Assembly (NCBI GenBank): GCA_964387205.1
Contig: CAYLVY010000002.1
Span: 1-64,000 of the forward strand
Direction of reading: 5' to 3'
Source: CAIVAT01 sp964387205
GTDB taxonomy: Bacteria; Bacteroidota; Bacteroidia; Bacteroidales; FEN-979
Length of the DNA: 64,000 bases
Each line of letters begins with the position of its first letter. Position 1 is the stretch's first letter. The notes under the pieces were generated by a model. It was not told where the DNA came from. It saw nothing but the letters and a program-made list of their open reading frames with translations, and ran no database searches. Of this stretch, positions 16,868 through 25,379 are shown in pieces. A program made the position numbers and the translations under genes.

Positions 16868-18325
16868 ATGAAGCGTATTGTTGTCCTTGGCGCCGGGATA
16901 GCCGGCCACACCGCCGCCCTGATCCTTCGGCACAAACTGGGGTTACGCCATAAGATCACCGTTATCTCCCCGCATGAACGGTACCAATGGATTCCCTCCA
17001 ATATCTGGGTGGGGATCGGTCAGATGACTACGGAACAGGTTTCTTTTCCGCTCAAGCCGGTTTACCAGCGAAAAGGGATAGAGTTCATTCAGGCAATGGC
17101 TACAGCCATTCATCCGGAAGGGGATTTGAAGGATCCGGCTCCTTATGTCACATTTGACCATTCAGGAATGCAGGAAAAGGGAAAATCAGGCCGGATCCCC
17201 TATGATTTTCTGGTCAACGCAACCGGGCCGAAACTCAATTTCACTGCTACTGAAGGGTTAGGCCCGAAAGGTTTCACCCAATCGGTCTGTACTTATCCCC
17301 ATGCGGCGGAGGCATGGCAGAACCTCCGGCAATCGCTCGACCGCATGGCCCGGGGAGAAAAGCAGGTTTTCGTGATCGGGACAGGGCATCCCATGGCGAC
17401 TTGTCAGGGCGCTGCTTTTGAGTACGCCCTTAACGTAGCTTTTGAAATAAGAAAACGAAAATTAAGCCACCTTGCCGAAATGGTTTGGATCACCAATGAG
17501 CATGAGGTTGGCGATTTCGGCATGGGAGGTGCTTTCATCCGGAAAGGGGGTTATGTAACCTCCACCAAAATCTTTACCGAATCGATCCTGGCCGAATACG
17601 GAATCCGTTGGATCACCGGCGCAGGCGTTACCAAAGTTGAGCCAAACCTCATCCACTACGAGACCCTAACCGGTGAAAAAAAGAGCCAGCCTTTCGATTT
17701 TGCCATGTTGATCCCATCTTTTTCCGGTGCCGGGATGAAGGCATACGATCGCAACGGGGAGGATATTTCCAGCAAGGTTTTTGCCCCCTCAGGATTTATG
17801 AAAGTAGATGCAGATTACACCCCTAAACCCTATGAGGAGTGGAAATCGGCCGACTGGCCCTCAACCTATGAATGCCCTGTTTATCCCAATATTTTCGCGG
17901 CCGGGATTGCCTTCGCCGTACCACATTCCATCTCCAGGCCCTATACGAACCCGGGAGGACTTTCCATCTATCCTACTGCCCCGAGAACCGGCATGCCCTC
18001 CGGGGTGATCGGAAAAATTGTCGCCCTCAATATCGCAGAGCGGATTAAACACCAGCATCAGAATTCGCCCCATAAAGCCTCCATGACCAGAATGGGCGCG
18101 GCATGTATCGTCTCATCCGGTTATGGCCTGCGCGACGGGATGGCTGCATCCATGACCGTATTCCCCATCGTTCCCGACTATGAAAAATATCCCCAATGGG
18201 GAAGGGACCTCCGTTACACTTTCGGAGAACCGGGGTTGGCCGGTCACTGGGTCAAACTTCTCCTTCACTATCTGTTTATCTACAAAGCCAAAGCCAGGCC
18301 ATTGTGGTACCTGATCCCTGAATAA
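16868..18325 (+). CDS. sulfide:quinone oxidoreductase-like FAD enzyme
   Basis: A 485-residue flavoprotein of the two-dinucleotide-binding-domain superfamily. The N-terminal FAD site is VLGAGIAGHTAAL (residues 5-17). Further SQR-like features are the ISPHERYQWIPSNIW block, the FGMGGAFIRKGGY block and a C-terminal TAPRTGMPSG block followed by a hydrophobic/basic tail (HWVKLLLHYLFIYKAKARP) suited to membrane docking. SQRs oxidise sulfide to sulfane sulfur and reduce quinone. An upstream in-frame TTG at 16835 was rejected because it lies almost on the promoter box. It heads a three-gene unit with a small protein and a DsrE-like lipoprotein, which supports a sulfur substrate, but the redox cysteines were not assigned. 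Confidence 0.8.
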   Translation: MKRIVVLGAGIAGHTAALILRHKLGLRHKITVISPHERYQWIPSNIWVGIGQMTTEQVSFPLKPVYQRKGIEFIQAMATAIHPEGDLKDPAPYVTFDHSGMQEKGKSGRIPYDFLVNATGPKLNFTATEGLGPKGFTQSVCTYPHAAEAWQNLRQSLDRMARGEKQVFVIGTGHPMATCQGAAFEYALNVAFEIRKRKLSHLAEMVWITNEHEVGDFGMGGAFIRKGGYVTSTKIFTESILAEYGIRWITGAGVTKVEPNLIHYETLTGEKKSQPFDFAMLIPSFSGAGMKAYDRNGEDISSKVFAPSGFMKVDADYTPKPYEEWKSADWPSTYECPVYPNIFAAGIAFAVPHSISRPYTNPGGLSIYPTAPRTGMPSGVIGKIVALNIAERIKHQHQNSPHKASMTRMGAACIVSSGYGLRDGMAASMTVFPIVPDYEKYPQWGRDLRYTFGEPGLAGHWVKLLLHYLFIYKAKARPLWYLIPE

Positions 18326-18340
18326 CCAAAAAAATGTCTT

Positions 18341-18502
18341 ATGCACGAAAAAGAAACCATACCGGGCCCGAAAGAACTGTATTTTCCGCCCATGCCCACC
18401 AAATCCACCCGGTTCTGGAGAAAATTCTTCCCCTGGCAACTCATACGTTTTTTTGTTCTAAACCTCAAAATTATGAGGATCATCATCGGGGGCCATTCAT
18501 AA
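18341..18502 (+). CDS. 53-residue basic/hydrophobic small protein
   Basis: A short open frame that fills the gap between the SQR and DsrE-like genes. It starts at an ATG 15 bases after the SQR stop and ends 26 bases before the lipoprotein ATG. The product begins MHEKETIPGPKELYFPP, then has an aromatic and basic stretch (TRFWRKFFPWQLIRFF) and ends LKIMRIIIGGHS. It looks like an amphipathic or monotopic membrane peptide. The third-position pattern and sensible composition suggest a real gene. An overlapping ATG at 18334 in another frame only leads into the downstream lipoprotein. I know no named family; an SQR membrane or quinone partner is conceivable. Confidence 0.65.
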   Translation: MHEKETIPGPKELYFPPMPTKSTRFWRKFFPWQLIRFFVLNLKIMRIIIGGHS

Positions 18503-18528
18503 GAAACCATTCCATAAAACCAAAACAT

Positions 18529-19011
18529 ATGAAAAAACTGCTGATCCTGATGCTGGCCATTGCAGCCATGGCATCTTGCAAAAACCAGGAAGACAAGAAA
18601 ACAGAAACCAGTCATGCAGGAATGACCACCGATTCGGTAGCCTCCTGTTGTTCAACCAAAGACGGATTGTTTATCCATCTCTCCAGTGGATACGATAACC
18701 CGCACAAAGTGCTCATGGCCCTGAAAATGGCTTCCATGATGGCCATGGATGAAAATGTCCTGGTCTATGCCGATATCAAAGCTGTTGACCTTTTATTGAA
18801 GGATTCCAAAGATCTGAGTTACAAAACTTTTCCAACACTTTTTGAACTGCTGGATAAACTTGCCGAACAAAAGGTGACGGTCATGGCTTGTCCCGCCTGT
18901 CTGGAAGCGGCCGGATACAAAGCAGAGGATCTGCGTCCCGGGGTGATCCTGGCCGACAAACACAAGTTTTTCAACTTTACCAAGGGAAAAATCCTTACTC
19001 TCGATTACTAA
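18529..19011 (+). CDS. DsrE/DsrF-like lipoprotein
   Basis: A 160-residue protein. The signal peptide ends in the lipobox MASC (Cys17), so it is predicted to be exported and lipid-anchored. The mature part resembles the DsrE/TusD sulfur-carrier fold: FIHLSSGYDNPHKVLMAL at the start, an alpha/beta core, and MACPACLEAAG, where DsrE-like proteins carry their active cysteine. A CC pair also follows the lipobox. DsrE carriers are normally cytoplasmic; placement outside the membrane beside an SQR suggests a role in handling sulfane sulfur there (inference). The open frame extends 65 codons upstream, but that part overlaps the small protein gene and is not coding-like. Confidence 0.78.
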   Translation: MKKLLILMLAIAAMASCKNQEDKKTETSHAGMTTDSVASCCSTKDGLFIHLSSGYDNPHKVLMALKMASMMAMDENVLVYADIKAVDLLLKDSKDLSYKTFPTLFELLDKLAEQKVTVMACPACLEAAGYKAEDLRPGVILADKHKFFNFTKGKILTLDY

Positions 19012-19013
19012 CC

Positions 19014-19158
19014 TGAATTATTCATAAAAATTCTCTCTGTGGCTCTCTGTGCATTTTCTCGGTGGTTCTCTGTGAAATAAAATTACACAGAGGTTCACTG
19101 AGAAGACACTGAGAACCACGGAGAGGAATAGAACATATGATAATTTATGAATTATTCA
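19014..19158 (+). repeat. palindromic intergenic repeat with CTCTGTG/CACAGAG units
   Basis: An imperfect inverted repeat of about 145 bases fills the gap after the DsrE-like gene. The outer arms TGAATTATTCATAAA (19014-19028) and TTTATGAATTATTCA (19144-19158) are inverted with one mismatch. Between them lie CTCTCTGTGG-type units, then CACAGAGG / GAGAACCACGGAGAG units that pair with them less perfectly. It has the form of a MITE- or REP-like hairpin element and could also end transcription. It contains no coding capacity. Confidence 0.7.
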
Positions 19159-19219
19159 AACTAAAAAGAAGTTGTAACATATTTAGAAAATTCCATAATT
19201 CCTCAAACCGGAAATGGGG

Positions 19220-19227
19220 TACTTTTG
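19220..19227 (+). promoter_or_regulatory. -7 promoter box (TACTTTTG)
   Basis: A TAnnTTTG match 25 bases before the ATG at 19253. It lies inside the 5' extension of the open frame that begins at 19214 and therefore argues for the ATG at 19253 as start. Confidence 0.55.
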
Positions 19228-19252
19228 CCTCTCCAAACTCAGCCTTCAAGCC

Positions 19253-20041
19253 ATGTTCAGAATTTTTATTTTGATGATTGCGATGGTACCCATGACCACG
19301 CTCAGGGCCCAGGTCGCCCTGGAAAACAATTATCCGGGCTCAGCCACGATCGTGGAACTATCTCTTTCAGGATACCGGTACTACCTGATGGACACATATT
19401 CCAATGCCTGTAAAATATACCATACCGACCATTCTTTATGGAAAACAATCCCGCTGAGCATCCCTGCCGGAATGTACCTTTATGACATACAACTGGTATC
19501 GGAAACGCTTTTCAATACCGACAGTAAAACAGAACTGGCTTATATATACTATTCCTACGACACGACGCTCTATTATTATACTTACTATATGAAGGTAGTG
19601 AATGAGGAGGGAGTGGAAGTGCTCTCCGTTCCCGGATGCGGGTATGTCAACCTGAAGACTGCAGGAGGAACAGGGAGTAAAATGCTTTGTTATGTATATA
19701 ATTACTCGATTTATCCCTCTACGGTTAACACCCTGGTATATTCCCTGCCCGGCCAGATTCCGACCGGAATTGCAGGTCCGGTATCACCGGCCGCAACGGA
19801 ACGCGCCTATCCGAACCCTTCCCGCCAGATAGTATATATTCCGGTCACGATCACGGCAAAGACTGGCAGGACGACCGTACGCATTTCGGGAGCCGACGGA
19901 AAAAGCCTCAGGGAATATCCGGTCAATGATGGCTCCCCATATTTATCAGTCGATGTTTCGGGATATCCAAAAGGGATGTACAGTTACCTGGTACTACAGG
20001 GGTCAGTTCTTTTAAGCAGTGGGAAATTCATCCGGGAATAA
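19253..20041 (+). CDS. secreted protein with T9SS C-terminal sorting domain
   Basis: A 262-residue protein. It has a signal peptide (MFRIFILMIAMVPMTTLRAQ), a middle region rich in Tyr, Thr and Ser with no domain I recognise, and a C-terminal type IX sorting domain from about residue 180. The sorting domain is marked by the hallmark AYPNPSRQ, the GKSLREYPV strand and a terminal KGMYSYLVL...GKFIRE. Such proteins cross the outer membrane through the Por/T9SS machinery and are released or anchored. The first ATG of the frame was rejected because it lies upstream of the promoter box. Confidence 0.85.
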   Translation: MFRIFILMIAMVPMTTLRAQVALENNYPGSATIVELSLSGYRYYLMDTYSNACKIYHTDHSLWKTIPLSIPAGMYLYDIQLVSETLFNTDSKTELAYIYYSYDTTLYYYTYYMKVVNEEGVEVLSVPGCGYVNLKTAGGTGSKMLCYVYNYSIYPSTVNTLVYSLPGQIPTGIAGPVSPAATERAYPNPSRQIVYIPVTITAKTGRTTVRISGADGKSLREYPVNDGSPYLSVDVSGYPKGMYSYLVLQGSVLLSSGKFIRE

Positions 20042-20048
20042 TGTCCAA

Positions 20049-21143
20049 ATGAGCGGTTCAGGACGTCGCGATAGCTTTCCTGATCTCCTTAAGGGTTTGG
20101 CAGTTTTATGGATGATCCAGGTTCATCTGACGGAGCAATTGGCTTCTCCTGCTCTGTCTGAAAGTATCCTCGGAGCTTTCTCCCTGTTTCTGGGAGGTCC
20201 GGCCTGTGCCCCTGTTTTTCTATTGGTGATGGGCTATTTCATCCTGGCCAAAGACCATACACCTGAGTACTATTTCCGAAGGGGCGCTCTCCTGTTCACC
20301 GGAGGATTACTCCTGAATGTGGCACGATCGGCCAACCTCCTTATTCATATCGTTTTTTATGGGTGGCAAGCCGATCCGTGGCCTTATATTTTCGGAGCGG
20401 ATATTCTTCCGTTGGCAGGTTTGTCGGTGATTATCGCAGGGATTATAAAACCGCTCGCATACCGATTTCAGGGTTCGGGCCTTCTCGTTCTCGCTATCCT
20501 GGTTGCATGGGCAACACCCGTGCTGTGGCCCCTGCAACCCGGCAATTATCCATTTCAACTGGCATTTTCCTTCCTGGCCGGCCCATCACCCTGGTCCTAT
20601 TTCCCTTTATTTCCCTGGTTTGCTTATGTCCTCACCGGCATGTGGCTCCGTTCCCTCCTGAATTTGAACCCAACGGTGAAACTGCTGGCCGCAGATTCCA
20701 GGTCACTCCTTTTGATTATACCATCCATGGCGTTACTGACAGTGACCTTCACCTGGGCTTTCGGTATAACCAGGAACCTGGAAGGGATTAATAGTTATTA
20801 TCATCACGGATTGCCGTTTTATGGATGGGTCATGGTCTTTATTCTCGTGTACGGTTTTCTGATCCGGCAGATTGCACAAACATACGGCGACAGGAAGCCG
20901 GTCAGATGGATCCGGAAGGCCGGGGAAAAGGTCACGCTTGTCTATGTGGTCCAGTGGATCATCATCGGCAACCTCGCCACCATCCTGTTCCGATCTGTGG
21001 AGATTTCCGGATATCTCTTCTGGATGGCGGTGACACTGACCATGACGTTATTTATTTCAGCCGCATTTTTAAGATTCCGTGCCGCCTGGATACTACGGAT
21101 CTATCCGTCTCTGACCTTTTCACGCTTCAGAAAAAAACGCTGA
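20049..21143 (+). CDS. membrane acyltransferase, HGSNAT/DUF1624-like
   Basis: A 364-residue polytopic protein with about ten membrane helices. The N-terminal FPDLLKGLAVLWMIQVHLTEQ (first helix with a histidine at its outer end), followed by GGPACAPVFLLVMGYF, resembles the heparan-alpha-glucosaminide N-acetyltransferase/DUF1624 family, which transfers acyl groups across the membrane to sugars. The ATG at 20049, 7 bases after the preceding stop, is preferred over one at 20019. The 3' end overlaps the convergent PAP2 gene by 43 bases. The substrate is unknown and the assignment moderate. Confidence 0.62.
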   Translation: MSGSGRRDSFPDLLKGLAVLWMIQVHLTEQLASPALSESILGAFSLFLGGPACAPVFLLVMGYFILAKDHTPEYYFRRGALLFTGGLLLNVARSANLLIHIVFYGWQADPWPYIFGADILPLAGLSVIIAGIIKPLAYRFQGSGLLVLAILVAWATPVLWPLQPGNYPFQLAFSFLAGPSPWSYFPLFPWFAYVLTGMWLRSLLNLNPTVKLLAADSRSLLLIIPSMALLTVTFTWAFGITRNLEGINSYYHHGLPFYGWVMVFILVYGFLIRQIAQTYGDRKPVRWIRKAGEKVTLVYVVQWIIIGNLATILFRSVEISGYLFWMAVTLTMTLFISAAFLRFRAAWILRIYPSLTFSRFRKKR

Positions 21144-21649
21144 CCCATCAACGGGATAAACCAACCGACAGCAGCACCCAGGATAGCGCCGCCCGCCACA
21201 TCGGAAGGATAATGCACGCCCAGTGCCATACGGGTGTACCCTACCATCGCTGCCCACAGAAAGATGAGGATGATCAGCCACCGGTTTCTGAAAAGGAATG
21301 CGAAGGCAGCAGCAACGGCAAAGCTTTCCGTAGTATGACCGGAGGGGAAAGAGGATCCCCCTCCCTTGCTCATCTTTTCGATCGACGGATAGGCCAAAAA
21401 GGGTCGTTCCCTTCCGGCGATCTCCTTGACCAGGGCGATGGCCAGCGCCGCAAGGATCATGACGACCGCCATCAGGAAAAATCGTTGCAGCATTTCTTTT
21501 GATCGCCGGGTGAGGGCGATGATGAATACAACCGCCACCGCGCTGATGTTGATCAGGGTGGCCCAGGCTGATATAAACTGCATCAGGGCGGTGGTCCCGG
21601 GCACATGGTGGCTGTTCAGCCAGTCGAGGAGCAGATAATCGGGGTTCAT
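21101..21649 (-). CDS. PAP2 family membrane phosphatase
   Basis: A 182-residue protein with about five membrane helices and the three PAP2 phosphatase motifs: KEIAGRERPF (KxxxxxxRP form), PSGHTT and RMALGVHYPSDV with the catalytic histidine. Family members dephosphorylate lipid phosphates, including undecaprenyl pyrophosphate. It is the last gene of the minus-strand ferritin-to-MbnP operon and overlaps the mbnP-like gene by 4 bases (ATGA). Confidence 0.92.
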   Translation of the reverse strand: MNPDYLLLDWLNSHHVPGTTALMQFISAWATLINISAVAVVFIIALTRRSKEMLQRFFLMAVVMILAALAIALVKEIAGRERPFLAYPSIEKMSKGGGSSFPSGHTTESFAVAAAFAFLFRNRWLIILIFLWAAMVGYTRMALGVHYPSDVAGGAILGAAVGWFIPLMGQRFFLKREKVRDG

Positions 21650-22515
21650 GGCTGTTTACCATTAGAAAACCGGATCACCGAAAAAACATTCCGGCCATTC
21701 TCCCTCACCTGCTCCATAGCAGGCTGCAATTGCATGATAGCGCCACCCCAATGATTAAAATCAAATACATAGGGATCACGGAACCAATTTTCGATGTCCA
21801 ATGCCAAATGAAGGGTGACCGTCCCTCCTTCGGCCATCTGAAAACCCGATCCGGGCAGGCTCACCCTGAACCAGTTCTGCACAAATGCATAGATGGAATC
21901 TACTTCAAAACCCGGTCCTTTATACAACTGACCAATCCCCAGATGAAAATTGAAGGGTTGAAGCACACCGGCAGTATCTTTCCATTTCCCGTCCAGCATC
22001 AGGTAATGATAGCCGCCACCGAGCACTTGCGGCCACATCATCAGCGCTTCGGGGGGATTGACAAACATAAAGGATTGGTTCTTCGCTCCTGTAATCCCGA
22101 AAATAAAGGATACCGAATCGTACTTCATGGCCGGTATTTGGTCGAAAAACTGCCACGAAAGGCTTCCGGGAATATCCTCATCGATATAGAAAATATCCTT
22201 CCAGCCATCCAGTATCAGATTCTTTCCTCCATCATAATGCAGTGTTATATCGGAAATGAAATATTTCAATCCGGTTACCATATATTGATTTCCGGCCTGA
22301 TTGGCATAGATCAGCTTATGAAGTTGCAGCGGCATCCCGTTTTCATGATGCTCCATGTGCAGCGTGAAGGTTCCGGAAGCATTTTTTGGTTCCGGGTCAT
22401 CACTTTTATTACAGGAAATCAAAATTAAAGCGGCGGCCGGCAACCAAAGAAAAACCGTAAGTCTTGTCGGGCGAAGGGAAAAAATCCGGTATATTTTTGA
22501 AGGTAATCTGCTCAT
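21646..22515 (-). CDS. MbnP-like copper-binding lipoprotein
   Basis: A 289-residue exported lipoprotein (lipobox LISC, Cys35) of the MbnP-like family. It shows the family opening (FTLHMEHHENGMPLQL, then NQYMVTGLKYFISDITLHY) and the later blocks SVSFIFGITGAKN and FNFHLGIGQL. MbnP proteins bind copper in the periplasm or at the surface and often sit beside TonB receptors. Here the TonB receptor gene is immediately upstream. No MbnH-type di-heme partner is in the window. The frame opens earlier with TTG, but the -7 box at 22522-22529 fixes the ATG at 22515. Confidence 0.85.
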   Translation of the reverse strand: MSRLPSKIYRIFSLRPTRLTVFLWLPAAALILISCNKSDDPEPKNASGTFTLHMEHHENGMPLQLHKLIYANQAGNQYMVTGLKYFISDITLHYDGGKNLILDGWKDIFYIDEDIPGSLSWQFFDQIPAMKYDSVSFIFGITGAKNQSFMFVNPPEALMMWPQVLGGGYHYLMLDGKWKDTAGVLQPFNFHLGIGQLYKGPGFEVDSIYAFVQNWFRVSLPGSGFQMAEGGTVTLHLALDIENWFRDPYVFDFNHWGGAIMQLQPAMEQVRENGRNVFSVIRFSNGKQP

Positions 22516-22521
22516 TTCATG

Positions 22522-22529
22522 CAAAGATA
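22522..22529 (-). promoter_or_regulatory. -7 promoter box of the mbnP-like gene (TATCTTTG)
   Basis: A TAnnTTTG match in the 34-base gap between the TonB receptor stop and the ATG at 22515, ending 6 bases before the start codon. It would give an almost leaderless mRNA and an internal promoter within the operon. Confidence 0.5.
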
Positions 22530-22549
22530 ACAGAAATGGCCAATCGTGA

Positions 22550-24685
22550 TCAGAATTTCAAGCGGGCTGTTATATGGGCTGCCCGGCCCGGCTCGAACAA
22601 CCTCTGATCACTGCCGATGATCCGGCGGTTCAGGTGTTCGTAATAGGATGTATTGAAAATATTGGTGATACCGGCATCCAGGGTAAAAAACCGCCACGGA
22701 GCCCAGGATGCATGGAAAGCCATCGTCATAAATCCCGGGGTTTTTTGCTCACCATAAGAGACAGACACCCTTTTTTGTGGTGCAACTACACGAAGTTCCA
22801 ATCCCGGAACCAGACTTCCTTTGAAAAAACGGTATGAAAAAGCCAGCGAGCCCTCCAGCGGAGGTATCTCCGGAACCGGATCATGGCTCAGCACCTCCTC
22901 ACCTGTCACCTGACCATCAGTATAGACATAACGGACAGATTGTTCAACCGTACCCCAGGTACCGGCTACTGAGGCGTTTATACCCCAGCGGCGCCCCGGT
23001 GGTGCCCGGTACTGACCCTCCCATCCATACAAAAAGGCATTCCCTTCATTAGAAAACTGCTTAACCCCCGGAGATCCCAGGGTAGCAGGTTGTATAATCG
23101 CAGGGGGCAACCTTACCCCTGTAATGTAATCAGTCAGCAGTGAGGCAAACCCGGAGACCTTCACACTACCCCATGCTGAAAACAGCACGGTTAACCCCAG
23201 GTCGGCCTGATGGTTGCTTTCAGGTTTCAGTTGAGGGTTTCCCAGGTAATCATAGGAGTCGTACTGAACGGGCATCAGGCGGATAAAGCGCTCCAGTACC
23301 GAAGGGCTGCGGGTACCCCGGCCAATTCCGGCCTGCAAGATCAGCCAGGTATTGATCTTCTGCACCAAGCCAGCCGTGGCACTGAGATTCAGAAAGGAAG
23401 ATCCCATCTGGTCAAAATATGGAATACCGTGGTGAACCAGTCGGAAGGTATCGGATGAGGCTGCAGTATTATAATCTAACCTCAGGGAAACCGTCAGGTC
23501 CGTATTTCCCTTTGTATAACGGTAACTGCCCGACAGACCTGCATTATCGATCACGGCATCCAGCCATACATTGGCGTGGCTGACCGATGTGAAGGTATCG
23601 CCCTCCATGATCATGGTCATGGTCATTATCTTATCTCCGTTTTTTCGGATATGCTCAACATCTATCCCGGTTTGCACCTGGTGGCCTCCCCTCTGCCATG
23701 ATAAAAGCACCCTGCCGCCTGTATTCATGGCATCCACGGTGGTTTCCGCCTTCATGGTTTTGGCTGACGGTTTCCGGTAATTATCCATGATGTGATGTAC
23801 CGGGCTTGCCCAGGCCAAAAATTCAATAGCTTTAAGCGATTTCCCTGAGAATTGTCCATTATATCTCAAAGTCGCCGAATGGGTACGGTCTGACCTTTCA
23901 TCCATCGGCAACGCCGGAAAGAGCACATCTTTACCCTGATCAAACATCCATCCTGCCGTCAGCCTGTGCCCGGGGGCCAGTTTCAATCCCAACCCCGCTG
24001 TTCCGTAATATTTTTTGAAAGCAGAAGGATACCTCACCCCATTTCCTGCTTTGTAACTGCCATACACTTTCATGCCGGCGCTCAGGTTAAAAGAAATGGC
24101 CTTGTTGCCACCGGCAAGGGTCAGATGTTCCCGCTGTCCGTTCCAGTTTGTTTCAAAACCGTAAAGGAATGTACCGTGCAGTGCCGGTTTTTCATAAGGA
24201 ACCGGCTGAATGGTTTTCAGGTTGATCAGGGCGCCGGAAACCGGTCCGTAGTGCAGCAGATAGGGGCCTCTGATCACCTCGACCGACCGGAGGTTCTCGC
24301 TTTCCACGTGGGAGGCGACGGGGTCCATTCGATTGGGACATCCTCCTTCGATCTTTACGCCATCGTCCAGTACCACCGCTACCTGGCTGTATTTGAACCC
24401 ACGCACCACCGGATCGATGCCTACTCCCCCTTTCCGGATGCCGGAAATATTAGGCCGATGGCGCAGCATATCGCCTATATCCCTTACCGGAAGCGATTGG
24501 AACCTCCGGGATGGGATATGATCTAAAGGATAAAAACGCATCCGGCTGCCGACAACCTCCACTTCATCAAGATAAACCGTATCCGCATGGTCAGGCTCCT
24601 GTGCCGACAAAGGCAGCATGAAGGCATACAATAATCCTGCCAGTATCCACCAATGCAGCCAACAGGAACCATGTTGCATCAACAT
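22550..24685 (-). CDS. TonB-dependent outer-membrane receptor
   Basis: A 711-residue receptor. After a signal peptide (LLYAFMLPLSAQ) comes the plug domain (DEVEVVGSRMRFYP; VDDGV-like VVLDDGVKIEGG; VEVIRGPYLLHYGPVSGALIN), then a 22-strand-type beta barrel ending in a C-terminal phenylalanine (ITARLKF). There is no N-terminal carboxypeptidase-like domain, so it is a classic receptor rather than SusC-type. The frame extends 56 codons upstream over the DUF2490 gene; the ATG at 24685 begins 1 base after that gene's stop. With the MbnP-like protein downstream, a copper complex is the likely substrate (inference). Confidence 0.92.
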   Translation of the reverse strand: MLMQHGSCWLHWWILAGLLYAFMLPLSAQEPDHADTVYLDEVEVVGSRMRFYPLDHIPSRRFQSLPVRDIGDMLRHRPNISGIRKGGVGIDPVVRGFKYSQVAVVLDDGVKIEGGCPNRMDPVASHVESENLRSVEVIRGPYLLHYGPVSGALINLKTIQPVPYEKPALHGTFLYGFETNWNGQREHLTLAGGNKAISFNLSAGMKVYGSYKAGNGVRYPSAFKKYYGTAGLGLKLAPGHRLTAGWMFDQGKDVLFPALPMDERSDRTHSATLRYNGQFSGKSLKAIEFLAWASPVHHIMDNYRKPSAKTMKAETTVDAMNTGGRVLLSWQRGGHQVQTGIDVEHIRKNGDKIMTMTMIMEGDTFTSVSHANVWLDAVIDNAGLSGSYRYTKGNTDLTVSLRLDYNTAASSDTFRLVHHGIPYFDQMGSSFLNLSATAGLVQKINTWLILQAGIGRGTRSPSVLERFIRLMPVQYDSYDYLGNPQLKPESNHQADLGLTVLFSAWGSVKVSGFASLLTDYITGVRLPPAIIQPATLGSPGVKQFSNEGNAFLYGWEGQYRAPPGRRWGINASVAGTWGTVEQSVRYVYTDGQVTGEEVLSHDPVPEIPPLEGSLAFSYRFFKGSLVPGLELRVVAPQKRVSVSYGEQKTPGFMTMAFHASWAPWRFFTLDAGITNIFNTSYYEHLNRRIIGSDQRLFEPGRAAHITARLKF

Positions 24686-24686
24686 G

Positions 24687-25379
24687 TTAAAACCTGAGGT
24701 ACCAGTTGAGGCTGAACCAGTAACTGCTACGGGAATTTCCCCCGGTGAATGAGGAAACCCGGTAATCAACCCCTGCTTCCAACTTATTGTTATCGGTAAT
24801 TTCATAACCAACCAATGGCAATGCCCTGACTTCGGGTTCAAACTCCCCGCCACTCAAAACCGCGATCAACTCTGCACCCGGCTTCACATACCACTCCCCG
24901 GGATCCAGCGAAGCGCCCTGAAGCGGAATCTCTCCAGTCAACCGGTACCTGACCCTGAATTCAGGTGGTTTTCCCGTGGAGAAAGTCTCATCGGCCAGAA
25001 AACGATGGGCAAGGCGGGCAACAGAAAGCTGTCCGATCAATGTAAACTGCTGACTTAGCCGGTGGTATAGTACCCCGTCGCGCAGCCTTAACATGTATCC
25101 TCCCGAAACAGAATTATTTAAGCCGGTTTTGCGGGAAACGGATAGCGCATAATCCGACAATAATAGTTCAGTTTTCCGGATAATGGATTCCCCTGAAACC
25201 CCGTTCCAGATACGGAGCCTGGCTTCTACCTTCACACTGATCCGCCAGTCGCGGTTTAATCCTTTGCTGAAATGAAGTGCCGGTAAAAAACCAGCCTGCC
25301 AGGTATCCTGCGACCGTGATGGCTGGACACAGATAAACAGCAGCAGAGCCGTGCACCATTTTATCAGATCAGTCTTCAA
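24687..25379 (-). CDS. DUF2490 family outer-membrane-like protein
   Basis: A 230-residue exported protein that resembles the DUF2490 family: repeated amphipathic strands (DWRISVKVEARLRIW; PEFRVRYRLTGEI) ending SSYWFSLNWYLRF, as expected of a small beta barrel. The first ATG of the frame at 25433 lacks a good signal peptide. A TTG at 25379 gives the leader MKTDLIKWCTALLLFICVQ, a convincing one, and overlaps the preceding gene by 11 bases. Function is unknown; its position just before the TonB receptor suggests a part in the same uptake system. Confidence 0.75.
   Translation of the reverse strand: MKTDLIKWCTALLLFICVQPSRSQDTWQAGFLPALHFSKGLNRDWRISVKVEARLRIWNGVSGESIIRKTELLLSDYALSVSRKTGLNNSVSGGYMLRLRDGVLYHRLSQQFTLIGQLSVARLAHRFLADETFSTGKPPEFRVRYRLTGEIPLQGASLDPGEWYVKPGAELIAVLSGGEFEPEVRALPLVGYEITDNNKLEAGVDYRVSSFTGGNSRSSYWFSLNWYLRF

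Noticed and set aside
18334..18528. N-terminal extension of the DsrE-like protein from the ATG at 18334
   Set aside because: It would remove the signal peptide from the N-terminus and overlaps the better small-protein frame.
19014..19158. CRISPR array at the CTCTGTG/CACAGAG repeats
   Set aside because: Units are irregular, inverted and not separated by spacers of equal length, and no cas genes are near.
24686..24853. N-terminal extension of the TonB receptor
   Set aside because: It runs over the DUF2490 gene; the signal peptide begins at 24685.
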